Shown here piece after piece: positions 38,101-46,831 of a stretch of DNA of 64,000 nucleotides. The translations under genes were made by a program, and so were the position numbers. Where the stretch lies: the NCBI GenBank assembly GCA_903926465.1, contig CAIYJE010000029.1:1-64000 (forward strand), written 5' to 3'. This DNA comes from an uncultured Planctomycetales bacterium. GTDB taxonomy: Bacteria > Planctomycetota > Planctomycetia > Isosphaerales > Isosphaeraceae. The number at the start of each line of letters is the position of its first letter. Position 1 is the first letter of the stretch. Under the pieces are notes generated by a model. It was not told the DNA's origin. It made no database searches and was given only the letters and a program-made list of their open reading frames with translations.

Positions 38101-38530
38101 CCGGTACCACGTTCGGGTGGTGGACCCTCTGGCCGGCCCGAATTTCCTGGTTCGACCAGAAATGCGCTGGCCTGTCTTCACGGGGAATCTTGATCGCCAC
38201 CGGATGTTTGGTCGCTGTGTCAATCGCACGGTAAACGTGGCCAAAACCACCCGTGCCGACACAGGGGCCAATCTTGTAGCGACCGATAACTTCGAGTAGC
38301 GGCGGTGAAGGCTGCCGCGGTCGGTTCCGGCTGACTGAACCACGCTTCAGGATTTCCTCGAATAGCCCATCAATCGCCTGGGAACTCAGGGAGAGCGGCG
38401 GCTCAGGTGCTGGCTCGTTCCAGAACTCCTCGGAATGGATGTTCAAAATGACTGAACGTGAAATCGGTTGAGAATCGCTGGTATCCGTATTCTGAGCTCG
38501 ATCACCCGGCCGAGGTTCACTCGATGCCAT
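35162..38530 (-). CDS. Membrane Ser/Thr protein kinase with C-terminal WD40 repeats
   Basis: 1122 aa from the chosen start. The kinase domain begins at about residue 84 (RYKIGPCVGTGGFGHVY). It has the invariant Lys in VAIKIP (about 114), the catalytic loop HRDLKPANVLL (205-), DFG (238-240) and APEQ, so it should be active. A membrane helix follows at about 384-408 (ATLVVTVMLATLALVCGTVYFIASL). The extracytoplasmic part carries many WD40-type repeats (SPDGRLLAYG, SPNGRWLATGSKDGTARLWDL, SPDGRYLAIGD, HPNGKELASCGDDGSVAVWDA). ATG at 38530 overlaps the sigma-factor stop by 14 nt, so the two are probably translationally coupled. Such kinase-propeller proteins are numerous in planctomycetes; the signal is unknown. 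Confidence 0.9.
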   Translation of the reverse strand: MASSEPRPGDRAQNTDTSDSQPISRSVILNIHSEEFWNEPAPEPPLSLSSQAIDGLFEEILKRGSVSRNRPRQPSPPLLEVIGRYKIGPCVGTGGFGHVYRAIDTATKHPVAIKIPREDRPAHFWSNQEIRAGQRVHHPNVVPVIDHGWQNDPPYLVTEFIEGQSLAAWLKQRDRENVLPFRAAASLVALLASGVHCCHESGVVHRDLKPANVLLQTNSPTAKGIEGLPERLVPRITDFGLSSEIDVDLESGVLNRAGTVAYMAPEQAEGRKGQGRAVDIHALGVILYELLTGALPYRGESQGEIVRKLLHSEPRSPRLLRSRLPRDLETICLKCLQKDPERRYANAADLEDDLNAFLESRPISARPISGLERTVRWARRRPTEATLVVTVMLATLALVCGTVYFIASLADQKRKLEWYASVGAVQQAEKMESESDLERGSQILQDLWKTLSPGLDLGFAFRVLWHRIDRRLSLIDTEVQNDLTDLLFLSKGDEQWLAISDYLGHRLTLWDPISRQRLAWINQVGLSFHSFQGDPTGLWFFSDVPGTSPQEKRLQHYDTKTLQIDRTFAFPSSGNGHPFVAPFLGNTLFVTSANEPRGEIRDATTFDRIASVSLDALPVATLASPDGQSVALMLRSDKSDGKMKAGEASLYLLKSVDNEYRLNRVAGSFLGFHDRRCLAFSPDGGQIAIVTDHKSTSGIVQLVELATGKTRLLAQAPGAGMVSFSPDGRLLAYGIKNGGIEVRNVATGELRQTLNTEAFFINGLAFSPDGQTLYNISDKDPRIWCWHLDAEGRLRPKENAPLPLSTSLPRELQNNFELFSGAVSPDSQSIALGGENGVLWMGPRASLRDGRLFRLGDNGITALRYFQNGQRLALASWDTSGNIPIINAKNGQIERVLSGHTNAVRTLDVSPNGRWLATGSKDGTARLWDLADPARPSRLIKQVDGGEHVRCVAFSPDGRYLAIGDNAGEQSVYDLTTYQKVYSKKGSQSVPTVAFSPKADMIAFGDDSGTITLVSWPEMQKRVLRAHSGTGGVLGLAFHPNGKELASCGDDGSVAVWDATSGGQLLRDKVLTGEVRSVAFSPDGTTLVAVDEKGRVSLLEAPELVDFGVKDLPDSGSARSSR

Positions 38531-39119
38531 GCAGAATCTCCAGCCGGAGCTCGAGTTCGGGCAGGACCGAGAGATTGAAACGGTTCCAGGCCGCATCACT
38601 CGAACAACCCAGCTTTGCACCCACCTCATCCCACTTCAAACCAAGTTCGCAGCGATAATAAACCAGTGTCTGGTCACGTGGGGTCATCTCTTGAATGGCC
38701 GCTCGAATCAGAGTGACGAGTTCCTTATCTCGCAGTTTTTCTGAAGGGGACCTGCTGGTGTTGATCAACTGCTCGATCAATGATTCTGGACCAGTTGCCA
38801 TGATATCGTCCAGGCTCTGGTTTCCCACGCGGTTCTTGCGCAACTCCATCAATAAGAAATTGGTGGCGATCATTCGGACCCACATCAACCACTCGCCATC
38901 GATATGGCCCCGAAACTGATCATGCTTCTGAAGTACGCGCTCGCAGGCATCCTGAACGATATCGGACGCCGAGATATGCCCCCCAACCGAGGCTCGGCCA
39001 AGTTCCCATTCAATCCGGCGCTTGAGGTCAGGCCGACATTGCTGGAGCTTTGCACCCAGAATCTCTCGATCACCCTGCTTGGTTCCGTTCAACCAATCAT
39101 CCTGGAGTGGATTCCGCAT
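38517..39119 (-). CDS. ECF-type RNA polymerase sigma factor
   Basis: 200 aa. Sigma region 2 contains SASDIVQDACERVLQKHDQFRG and EWLMWVRMIATNFLLMELRKNR. Region 4 contains MTPRDQTLVYYRCELGLKWDEVGAKLGCSSDAAWNRFNLSV, the helix-turn-helix that reads the -35 element. The start is placed at ATG 39119 (MRNPLQDDW), because upstream residues in the same frame are not sigma-like. No clear ribosome-binding site is seen. It overlaps the start of the kinase gene. ECF factors paired with a membrane kinase probably receive their signal through it; direct phosphorylation here is inference. Confidence 0.88.
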   Translation of the reverse strand: MRNPLQDDWLNGTKQGDREILGAKLQQCRPDLKRRIEWELGRASVGGHISASDIVQDACERVLQKHDQFRGHIDGEWLMWVRMIATNFLLMELRKNRVGNQSLDDIMATGPESLIEQLINTSRSPSEKLRDKELVTLIRAAIQEMTPRDQTLVYYRCELGLKWDEVGAKLGCSSDAAWNRFNLSVLPELELRLEILHGIE

Positions 39120-39357
39120 TGGGCAATCTCGGGTTGGTTCTGTCGATCCGGTCAGTCCAAAAAACTTACGATGACAAAAAAAACTGAAAATAACGCACGG
39201 TTTTTTGGCTATAACTGCATCTAGGACTCTAGCATAATTCGGTCGTTCAGCTTTTGCAAAAGGTTGGGGCACAGTCCACTTAAATAAGTGCAATCTGACC
39301 ACGAACATTCGGCACGCCAGTGAGCTGAGTGCCTCTCCGTCTGGAAGCGAGCTGGAT

Positions 39358-39824
39358 GGAAAGAAGCGACGTGGCAGGTTCGTAAGCCGGATTCTGTTGA
39401 AGGGTAAACCCTTCCGATGGTCATTTCTCTGGGTCACCGATTACTCGGCGCCTCAAGCGACCTACCCGGGAGTCGAAAACGGTTCAGGTCGACCCGTGAA
39501 AGCCGCCGGATCCGAAAACCCAGTGCTTTCTGCTCCCTTATTTGGCCTTGCTCCCGGTGGGGTTTGCCAAGCCAGACCGGTCACCCGGCCTGCTGGTGAG
39601 CTCTTACCTCACCGTTTCACCCTTACCACCTTGCTTGGCCTGAGCTTTGCAAGATGGCGGTCTACTCTCTGTTGCACTTTCCCTACCCTCACGAGCGGTG
39701 GGCGTTACCCACCACCGCGACCCGATGGAGTCCGGACTTTCCTCCCAGGCATGGCTCTTACCAGCAACAAAGCTGCCGGCAAAACGCCTGAGCGACCATC
39801 CTCACCCGCCACGCCACTCTTTCC
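39358..39824 (-). ncRNA. rnpB: RNase P RNA (type A), about 467 nt
   Basis: Catalytic RNA that trims the 5' leader of tRNA precursors. Read leftward, it contains the conserved block GAGGAAAGTCCGGACTCC near the 5' side, AGGGTAGGGAAAGTGCAACAG, GGTAAGGGTGAAACGGTGAG, and the 3' block GTAAGCCGGATTCTGT read on the plus strand at 39382-39397. The ends pair in a long P1 helix: ggaaaga near 39824 with tctttcc at 39358, plus gcgtggc with gccacgt. It exceeds the roughly 380 nt of a standard type A RNA, in line with the enlarged P13-type helices reported for planctomycetes. A TATAAT box lies just upstream. Confidence 0.93.
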
Positions 39825-39831
39825 AATCGCG

Positions 39832-39837
39832 ATTATA
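39832..39837 (-). promoter_or_regulatory. -10 element of rnpB
   Basis: A perfect TATAAT on the minus strand, 7 nt before the inferred 5' end of RNase P RNA at 39824. A -35 box is not clear: the hexamer at the expected spacing is ATGTGG. Confidence 0.6.
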
Positions 39838-39997
39838 CGCAATAACCCCACAAACCACATCATCACTCTAGCCCTTCAAACCAGAACACCAGCCAAGAAA
39901 ACCATCAATTTAACTTCACCAAACCTCCCATATTCACATTCAAGGTGTTAGATTTTCCCGGCATCAAAGCTGAACAGGACGTTGCGGAGTAGCACCA

Positions 39998-40492
39998 ATG
40001 AGCATCAGAGATTACTTGCGTAACCGAAATGTGCCGTTCATGGCCCTGCTTCACCGGCCCGCCCCCTCGGCCACCAGACTCGCGCAAAGCATTCACGTCG
40101 ATGGGAAGCAGGTTGCCAAAGGGGTGTTGATCCGGACCCACCATGGGTTTGTACTGGCGGTCATCCCATCCACGCATCGGGTCTCGCTCGAGCGTCTGGC
40201 CGAGTTTCTGGGCGAGACGTCTGTCTGCCTGGCAAGCGAAGCCGACCTTCATCAAGTTTTCCACGATTGCGAGTGCGGCGCCATCCCGCCGTTTGGCCGG
40301 GTCTACGGCCTGGCCACCGTCATTGATACCACGCTCGTCGGCCGATCCGAGTTGATCTTACAAGGGAACACCAGACACGAGGCGATCCGGATCCGATACC
40401 GCGACTATGAACAGGTTGAGGCACCCCGGCGTGGTCGCCTGGCCGAGCCAATTCACCCACCCAAACGCAAACTCCAGCGCCAGGCCGGCTAA
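39998..40492 (+). CDS. YbaK/ProX-type aminoacyl-tRNA deacylase domain protein
   Basis: 164 aa, a single YbaK/ProX/EbsC-like domain that hydrolyses mischarged aminoacyl-tRNA in trans. Diagnostic motifs are HVDGKQVAKGVLIR (about 32-45, with the substrate-binding lysine) and ECGAIPPFGRVYG (about 89-101). The substrate specificity (Cys-tRNAPro, Ala-tRNAPro or another) cannot be read from this. The C-terminus has a short basic, Pro-rich tail. The start is supported by GGAG about 9 nt upstream. It is divergent from rnpB and converges with PutA. Confidence 0.85.
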   Translation: MSIRDYLRNRNVPFMALLHRPAPSATRLAQSIHVDGKQVAKGVLIRTHHGFVLAVIPSTHRVSLERLAEFLGETSVCLASEADLHQVFHDCECGAIPPFGRVYGLATVIDTTLVGRSELILQGNTRHEAIRIRYRDYEQVEAPRRGRLAEPIHPPKRKLQRQAG

Positions 40493-40541
40493 CCCAAACG
40501 TTCCGCCAAGCCAGAGTACTGGCGGTTTCGGGTGCCCTGGT

Positions 40542-43500
40542 TCAAAGGGAGTCTGCGTCTTGGCCCTCGGGTTCGGGCGCAAATCCTCGCCGCATTGTGT
40601 TCTCGGTAATGGTGCGCGGAATCAGAAATTCCCGAAGGTAATCGGGGCCGCCCGCCTTGGTGCCAATTCCTGAGAGCTTGAATCCACCGAAAGGTTGCCG
40701 GTTGACGATGGCCCCGGTGATTGACCGGTTGATGTATAGATTGCCCACACGCATCCCGCGCCTGACACGCTCAATGTGGGCCGGGCTCCGCGAGTACAGG
40801 CCGCCGGTCAACGCATATTCGGTTCCGTTGGCAATCGCAATCGCCTGGTCAAGGTCAGCCGCACGCAGGATGGAGAGTACCGGCCCGAAGATTTCCTCCT
40901 GGCCCAGCCGTGAGTCTGGCAACACGTCCGCCACAATGGTGGCACCTACGTAGTGACCGCGTGACGACAGGGAGGAAACATCGCCCTGAAGCATGACCCG
41001 GCCCTCACTCCGGGCAAGCTGCTGGTAAGACTCCACCCGCTGGCGGGCTTCGGCATCGATTACTGGTGGAATATCGGTGCCAGGATTCTCGGCAGGCCCA
41101 ACCGCCAGCGCACGGGCCGCTTCCGTCAGGCGGGCCACAAAGGTGCTGTACACGCTGTCCAGAACGATGGCCCGTGAGCAGGCCGAGCACTTCTGGCCGG
41201 CATAGCCAAACGCGCTATGGAGCACCCCCAGAGTGGCCTCATCCAGGTCGGCATCGTCATCCACGATGATGGCGTTCTTCCCGCCCATCTCGGCAATCAC
41301 ACGCTTGACATGGTCCTGCCCCCTGGGCGTGTCTGCCGCCTGGCGATTGATCAGCAGGCCGACATTGCGGGAACCGGTGAAGGCAATGAGATCGACCCGG
41401 CGATCATTCACCAGCGCCTGGCCCACGTCTTCACCAATCCCTGGCAGATAGTTCAGGACTCCGGGCGGCAGGCCGGCCTCTTCCAGAATCGTGGTCATCA
41501 GCCAGGCCACGGCCGGTGCCTGTTCGGCCGGCTTGAGCACCACCGTGTTCCCGGTCACCAGCGCAGCCACCGTCATTCCGCACGGGATTGCCAGCGGAAA
41601 ATTCCAAGGCGGAATGACCACCGCCACTCCCCGCGGCTGGAACTCCAGAAGGTTCGATTCGCCGGCCACATCGCGATGCTGGGGTTCGGCCAGCCTGACC
41701 ATTTCACTCGCATAGAACTCACAGAAATCAATCGCCTCGGCCACATCGCCGTCGGCCTCTCGCCAGGGCTTGGCGCACTCGAACACCTCCCAGGCGGCCA
41801 GTTCCAACTTCCGCCGCCTCATCTCGGCCGCGGCTCTGATCAGCACGGCCGCACGCTCAGACGCCGGCGTGGAGGCCCACGGGCCGGCCGCGGCCTGGGC
41901 CTCGGTCAGCGCCTGGTCGGCATGAGCCGCCGTAGCACATGAAGACCTGGCCACCAGCCTGGCTGTTTCTGACGGATCTCGTGATTCAAGCGTGTCCACG
42001 GTCTCCACTCGCCGGCCGCCAATCAGCAGCGGAAGACTCAACCCAAGCTGGCCGCGCACCTGGTTAAGGGCGGTTTGCATCGCTTGCCGATTCTCACTCC
42101 GGCTGAAATCGGTCAGAGGCTCATTCTGGAACGGTGCCAGAGGCGCGGCCAACCGATGATCGAGCGTCTGACGGCGGGTCTTGGCCTGCATGGCACCAAT
42201 CTCCTCGGGGTTCCTGAGTAATAGATCGACCGGCACATCCTCGGAATGGCTGGCGTGCAGAAACGACTCATTCGACGTGTTTTCCAGTAACCGTCGCACC
42301 AGGTAGGCCATCCCCGGCAGCATCGAACCATAGGGCGTGTAAATCCGGACCCGAATTCCCAGGCTCGCCAGCGCCTGCGCAATGGGCTCTCCCATCCCGC
42401 ATAGAACCTGGCATTCAAAACCGTCTCGGGGAACTCCATTCGCCTCGGCCGCGGCCAGGCCGGCCGCCAGGCTGCGGATATTATGGCTGGCCAGAGCAGG
42501 GCGGAGCCACGCCTGATTCTCCATGAGAAACCGCGTACAACGCTCATATTGAGCATCGCTTCGCCATTTTTGCTGGAACACGGGCACCGGCCAGCCAAGC
42601 TGGCGTGCGTGCGTGACCTCGTAATCCCAATAGGCCCCTTTGACCAGCCGGATTGTGATCGGCGTGCCTCGCTGCACGGCCCAGGCCCTCAGCCTTTCCA
42701 GATCTGCGGGCGTCTCTGGCAAATAGGCCTGGCACACAATTCCAACATCGGGCCAGTCACGAAATTCAGGCTCCTGAAGCACGCGCCTGAAGATTTCAGA
42801 TGTGAGGTCCTTGAAGGCATACTGCTCCATATCCACATGAACGTAAGCACCCAGATCACGGGCCGTTCTCAGGATCGGGCGGAACCGGCTGACCACACGC
42901 CTGAAGGTGGCCTCGGGATCTATGGGATCAAATTGTGAGGTCAGGCTTGTGAGCTTGAGCGAAAGGTTGACCCTGGGAATTGGCCCGTTGTGATCACGGT
43001 CAATAAGCGGGATCTCTGGCTGATCCGCCAGCGGGCGGGCCAGGCTGCGTAGAATTTCCAGGCAGGTTGCCTGGTACTGATCGGCCTCGCTCTCGCTGAT
43101 CACGGCCTCACCCAGCAGGTCTGCCGTGAAGGCCAGGTGCTGGGCCCTGAGCCGGAGCACGGTCTGCAACGCTTCCCTGGGGTTGGACCCCGCAATGAAC
43201 CGACGCGCCATCTGGCTGGCGCCGTTGCGAGCCGCTTCGCCGATCAATTTATCTCCAAGGGCACCCGGTGGAACCAATTTCAACGGCCCCTGAACGGCCC
43301 ATGGCACGTTCGGTCCCGCTTCCTCCAGGTATTCCTGAAGATGTCGCCGTACCGAAGCGTTGGAACGCAGGGCCGGCAAGGCATCTATGAACCGGAAAAG
43401 CTGAACCTTGGTTGCCTCGTCCCCCATGGTCAGGGACATCATCTGATCGTCCCACCAGGCTCGTTGCCAGATTCGAGGGCCACGGCCAATCCGATCAAAC

Positions 43501-43607
43501 AGCATTCGACCAATGGACCGGGTCCGAAACTCGAGCGCGTTCGGCTCATTCGCGCGCCCGGCCGGCAAAGGATCACCTGCGGAATGGGCTGGGATCAGGG
43601 CTGGCAT
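40542..43607 (-). CDS. putA: Bifunctional proline dehydrogenase / L-glutamate gamma-semialdehyde dehydrogenase (PutA)
   Basis: 1021 aa. It oxidises proline to glutamate in two linked steps. The N-terminal FAD barrel contains VNLSLKLTSL, VHVDMEQYAFKDLT, TIRLVKGAYWDYE and LASHNIRS. The C-terminal aldehyde dehydrogenase domain contains PPWNFPLAIPCGM, FTGSRNVG, the general base region AEMGGKNAIIVDD and the nucleophile GQKCSA (Cys near residue 807). There is no N-terminal ribbon-helix-helix DNA-binding domain, so unlike the enterobacterial protein it should not repress itself. It lies 153 nt downstream of the rhamnose transporter on the same strand, where co-transcription is possible but unproven. 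Confidence 0.95.
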   Translation of the reverse strand: MPALIPAHSAGDPLPAGRANEPNALEFRTRSIGRMLFDRIGRGPRIWQRAWWDDQMMSLTMGDEATKVQLFRFIDALPALRSNASVRRHLQEYLEEAGPNVPWAVQGPLKLVPPGALGDKLIGEAARNGASQMARRFIAGSNPREALQTVLRLRAQHLAFTADLLGEAVISESEADQYQATCLEILRSLARPLADQPEIPLIDRDHNGPIPRVNLSLKLTSLTSQFDPIDPEATFRRVVSRFRPILRTARDLGAYVHVDMEQYAFKDLTSEIFRRVLQEPEFRDWPDVGIVCQAYLPETPADLERLRAWAVQRGTPITIRLVKGAYWDYEVTHARQLGWPVPVFQQKWRSDAQYERCTRFLMENQAWLRPALASHNIRSLAAGLAAAEANGVPRDGFECQVLCGMGEPIAQALASLGIRVRIYTPYGSMLPGMAYLVRRLLENTSNESFLHASHSEDVPVDLLLRNPEEIGAMQAKTRRQTLDHRLAAPLAPFQNEPLTDFSRSENRQAMQTALNQVRGQLGLSLPLLIGGRRVETVDTLESRDPSETARLVARSSCATAAHADQALTEAQAAAGPWASTPASERAAVLIRAAAEMRRRKLELAAWEVFECAKPWREADGDVAEAIDFCEFYASEMVRLAEPQHRDVAGESNLLEFQPRGVAVVIPPWNFPLAIPCGMTVAALVTGNTVVLKPAEQAPAVAWLMTTILEEAGLPPGVLNYLPGIGEDVGQALVNDRRVDLIAFTGSRNVGLLINRQAADTPRGQDHVKRVIAEMGGKNAIIVDDDADLDEATLGVLHSAFGYAGQKCSACSRAIVLDSVYSTFVARLTEAARALAVGPAENPGTDIPPVIDAEARQRVESYQQLARSEGRVMLQGDVSSLSSRGHYVGATIVADVLPDSRLGQEEIFGPVLSILRAADLDQAIAIANGTEYALTGGLYSRSPAHIERVRRGMRVGNLYINRSITGAIVNRQPFGGFKLSGIGTKAGGPDYLREFLIPRTITENTMRRGFAPEPEGQDADSL

Positions 43608-43760
43608 GGCGGTGGAAACCCTCCTGGGACAATCGACCTCAACCTTGGCGAGATCGAGCGTCTCAGAAGATTCTACGATGTGGGCAGCCGATTGGACGAA
43701 GAGAACCGCGGAATCCTGGTTCTGAACAGGCCCATCCCAGGGCCAGCTCCAGGCACGAAC

Positions 43761-45884
43761 TCAGAAATCGAACTGATCAATATTGTCTTTGTCGAACGTG
43801 AATGGGGTACCAAGCAAGATGTTGTCACCCACTATCTCGACCTGACCCAGACGGCCGGCGTCAATTTCGGTGGCGCCCGGCTTCACGTTCCCTCTGGCCA
43901 GGGCGTCGGCCGCCAGCACGGTGAGGTACCCCAGATCGGCCGTTTTCCAGAGGATGATGCAATCGGTTACCCCATCCTTCACGAACGACTTGTTCATGTT
44001 GGGGAGGCTGAGGCCCATCACCTTGACATCTTTCCGGCCAGACTGCTTCACCGCCTCGGCGGCCCCGGGCGGGGCAGGGGAGCAAATTCCCATGATAACC
44101 CCAACACCCGGGTAAGCATTGAGAATGGTGGTTGTCTCGTCGAACGCCTTCTTCTGGAGGTCATCACAGGGGCGTAACGCCACCATCTTGATGTCTGGGT
44201 ACTTGGCCGCGCGGCGGATCTCAATTTCCTTCTGCCAGTCAATCATGTTGCTGGCCGTTAATGAGGCCGTGATGATGGCAAACTCCCCTTTGCCGCCCAG
44301 AATCCGCGCGGTGTTATCCATCAGGGCTTCGCCAATTCCCCGGGGCGTGGCCTGATTCACGAAAAAGCTGCGAGCATCGGGCTCGGCATCGGCATCCCAG
44401 GTAATCACCTTGATCCCCCGGCTCTGCGCCTTGCGCAGAACCGTGGAGATTCCAGCCTTGTTTTCCACGGCCACGGCAATCACATCCACCCCGCGCGTGA
44501 TCCAGTTATCAATCACTTCGTTCTGCTTGGCGGGGTCGGGATCGGTGGGACCGTCCCAGATCAGCTCAACCCCAAGCGCCTTGGCCGCTTCCTCGGCCCC
44601 CTTCCGGCAGGCCACAAAATACGCGTTTCCCTTGCTCTTGGGCATCATGGCCACGGTGATTGGCTTGCCAGACTTCGGGCCAGGCGCACCGGCCACCGCC
44701 GGAACACCGGCCGCGGCCTGGCCGCCTGCCAGAATCGACCGCACCAGCACCCAGTTACTGGCCGCAATCATGGCCGCCGCCAGCAGAATCACGCCACACA
44801 GAACGGCCATCTGCGAGTTCTTCATGTTCAGACCCTCGGAATCCGCGTCAATCAAGTGCGCGGAATTGGGATGTCGAGAAAGCAGAGATGTGGCTCTGGA
44901 CTGGAGTCGATCCAGGCTGAGGGCCACCAGCAAAAGCCCACCGGTTAGAATGCCCGCAAGCTCGGACGGCAGATCCGAGAGGCGAAGCCCGTTTTGAAGA
45001 ATGGCAATGGCGAACAGGCCCAGCAGCGTGCCGAGAATGCTCCCCCGGCCGCCAAAGATGGAGGTGCCGCCCAGCACCACCGCCGTGATGGCCAGCAGCT
45101 CATAGCCTGTGCCGGCGTCGGCCTTGGCTTGGCCCAGATGCGCCACGTAAATCACAGCAGCCAGGCTGGCGACAACCCCGCATACCACGTAAACCAGGCC
45201 AATTCTACGCTCGACCGGAATGCCGGCGTAACGCGCCCCCTCGCCTGAAAAGCCAATGGCGAACAGCGCCCGGCCAATGGTCGTCCGATGCACCAGCAGC
45301 CAGAAACAGACCGCCACCGCCACAAACAACGGCAACTGAGCAGGCAACCAGCCCAGCAGATAACCCTGACCCAGAAACAAGAAACTCTCAGGAAATTTGG
45401 TGAAGTTATCCACCCCGCCAGTAATCCCTTCCGCCAGCCCCCGGAACAAAGAAAACGAACCGAGCGTGACAATGAGGGGCGGAATTCTGAGCCTGGTAAT
45501 CAAAACCGCATTGAGCCCGCCGGCAAGCAACCCCACCACCAAGGTCAACGGAATCGCCAGCCCGATCGGCAGCCCGGCGTCTCGCCACAGCTTGCCAAAC
45601 AGCACCGCCGACAGCCCCATCAGTGAACCCACCGAAAGGTCAATACCGCCCGTCAGAATGACCGGGGTCATCGCCAGTGCCAGCAGCCCAATTTCCACAC
45701 TGAGCCGGGCAATCTCAAAACCGTTATTCACGGTCCAGAAGTTCGTGCCGCTTCTGGCAAACACCGCCACTTCCAGCGCCACCAGCAGAACCAGGCCAAT
45801 CTGGGGCGAGGCCAAAAGCTTGAGCCAGTGTCCGGGGCTGCCCGAACGGGTCTGGGCCGGAGAATTTATCTGTTCGCTGGACAT
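43761..45884 (-). CDS. Sugar ABC transporter permease fused to a periplasmic binding protein (rhamnose type)
   Basis: 707 aa. Residues about 1-345 are a ribose/rhamnose-type (CUT2) permease (LALAMTPVILTGGIDLSVGS; AITAVVLGGTSIFGGRGSI). After a linker, a further membrane helix (MAVLCGVILLAAAMIAASNW) leads into a complete sugar-binding protein (about 395-707: PITVAMMPKSKGNAYFVACRKGAEEA; IDNWITRGVDVIAVAVEN). The order predicts the binding domain tethered outside. The start overlaps the preceding permease stop by 1 nt. An internal ATG at 44825 has GAGGG 7 nt upstream and would give a free 354-aa binding protein. Rhamnose as substrate is inferred from rhaA in the same operon. Confidence 0.88.
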   Translation of the reverse strand: MSSEQINSPAQTRSGSPGHWLKLLASPQIGLVLLVALEVAVFARSGTNFWTVNNGFEIARLSVEIGLLALAMTPVILTGGIDLSVGSLMGLSAVLFGKLWRDAGLPIGLAIPLTLVVGLLAGGLNAVLITRLRIPPLIVTLGSFSLFRGLAEGITGGVDNFTKFPESFLFLGQGYLLGWLPAQLPLFVAVAVCFWLLVHRTTIGRALFAIGFSGEGARYAGIPVERRIGLVYVVCGVVASLAAVIYVAHLGQAKADAGTGYELLAITAVVLGGTSIFGGRGSILGTLLGLFAIAILQNGLRLSDLPSELAGILTGGLLLVALSLDRLQSRATSLLSRHPNSAHLIDADSEGLNMKNSQMAVLCGVILLAAAMIAASNWVLVRSILAGGQAAAGVPAVAGAPGPKSGKPITVAMMPKSKGNAYFVACRKGAEEAAKALGVELIWDGPTDPDPAKQNEVIDNWITRGVDVIAVAVENKAGISTVLRKAQSRGIKVITWDADAEPDARSFFVNQATPRGIGEALMDNTARILGGKGEFAIITASLTASNMIDWQKEIEIRRAAKYPDIKMVALRPCDDLQKKAFDETTTILNAYPGVGVIMGICSPAPPGAAEAVKQSGRKDVKVMGLSLPNMNKSFVKDGVTDCIILWKTADLGYLTVLAADALARGNVKPGATEIDAGRLGQVEIVGDNILLGTPFTFDKDNIDQFDF

Positions 45885-46831
45885 CAGCGTTTTCTCCCCC
45901 CCACGGCGTCTGACGCCACGGCTGCCAGAATGATGAGGCCTTGGACCGCCTTCTCCCACTGGGGCTCAAATCCCAGGAACACCAGGGCCGGGCCAATCGT
46001 ACCCAGCAAAGCCACGCCGATCAGCGTGCCAATTAACGTGCCGCGACCACCAGAAATCGCCGTTCCACCCACCACGGCCGCGGCAATAACCTGAAGTTCC
46101 AGGCCCACCCCAGAATTTGGGTCCACCACGCCAAACTGGACCGCGTTCAAGAGCGAGGCCAGCCCCACCATCGCCCCCATCCCCACAAAGATTGCGAACA
46201 CCACGGCCTGGGGCTTCAAACCGGCCAGCCGAGCAGCCTCCTGGTCAGATCCAACCGCGTAAACGGCCCGGCCACCCGCCAGATTCCGAAGGCTCCAGGC
46301 GGCTACGCAGAACACCACGCCCGCAACCGCGACAATGGCCCACTGGCCGGTTTGCTGACCCAGGCCAAACCACTGAAAGTTCGCCGGAAGGCCAAACACA
46401 AACTCCCCTTCACGCCACCACCGCAAGGTCTCTCGGAAAATGGCCATCGTCGCCAACGTGACCACAATCGACGGCAACCCCAGCAACGCCACCAGCACAC
46501 CGTTGCAGGCACCCATCAGTGACCCCGCCAGCACCGTACCCAGCGCCACCAGCGGCATGGGCAACCCAGACTGGGCGAGTAAGCCGGCAATCACGCCACA
46601 GACCGAGAACTGGGAACCCACCGAGATGTCGATCTGACGGGCCACAATGACCAGCGTCATCCCCACCGCGGCAATCAAAACCGTAGACTTACTGACCAGC
46701 AGGCCACGCAGATAGTCTGGTTTGTAGAACGCAGGGGCCAGAAACGCCAGCAAGACCAGCAATACCAGATAGGCCAACGCCACCGACCACTCTCGCAGGT
46801 GACGGTTCCAGCCGCTGCCTGGGCGACTCAT
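45884..46831 (-). CDS. Sugar ABC transporter permease (rhamnose type)
   Basis: 315 aa, a CUT2-family permease with about eight to ten hydrophobic helices. Family motifs are AVGMTLVIVARQIDISVGSQF and VIAAAVVGGTAISGGRGTLIGT, parallel to those in the fused permease. The two presumably form the heterodimeric channel, like RhaP and RhaQ of rhizobia. It starts at an ATGA overlap with the ATPase gene and ends overlapping the next start by one base, so translation is tightly coupled. Confidence 0.9.
   Translation of the reverse strand: MSRPGSGWNRHLREWSVALAYLVLLVLLAFLAPAFYKPDYLRGLLVSKSTVLIAAVGMTLVIVARQIDISVGSQFSVCGVIAGLLAQSGLPMPLVALGTVLAGSLMGACNGVLVALLGLPSIVVTLATMAIFRETLRWWREGEFVFGLPANFQWFGLGQQTGQWAIVAVAGVVFCVAAWSLRNLAGGRAVYAVGSDQEAARLAGLKPQAVVFAIFVGMGAMVGLASLLNAVQFGVVDPNSGVGLELQVIAAAVVGGTAISGGRGTLIGTLIGVALLGTIGPALVFLGFEPQWEKAVQGLIILAAVASDAVGGRKR

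Noticed and set aside
40542-43607. PutA as an autoregulator
   Set aside because: The N-terminus lacks a ribbon-helix-helix DNA-binding domain, so the repressor function of enterobacterial PutA cannot be assigned.
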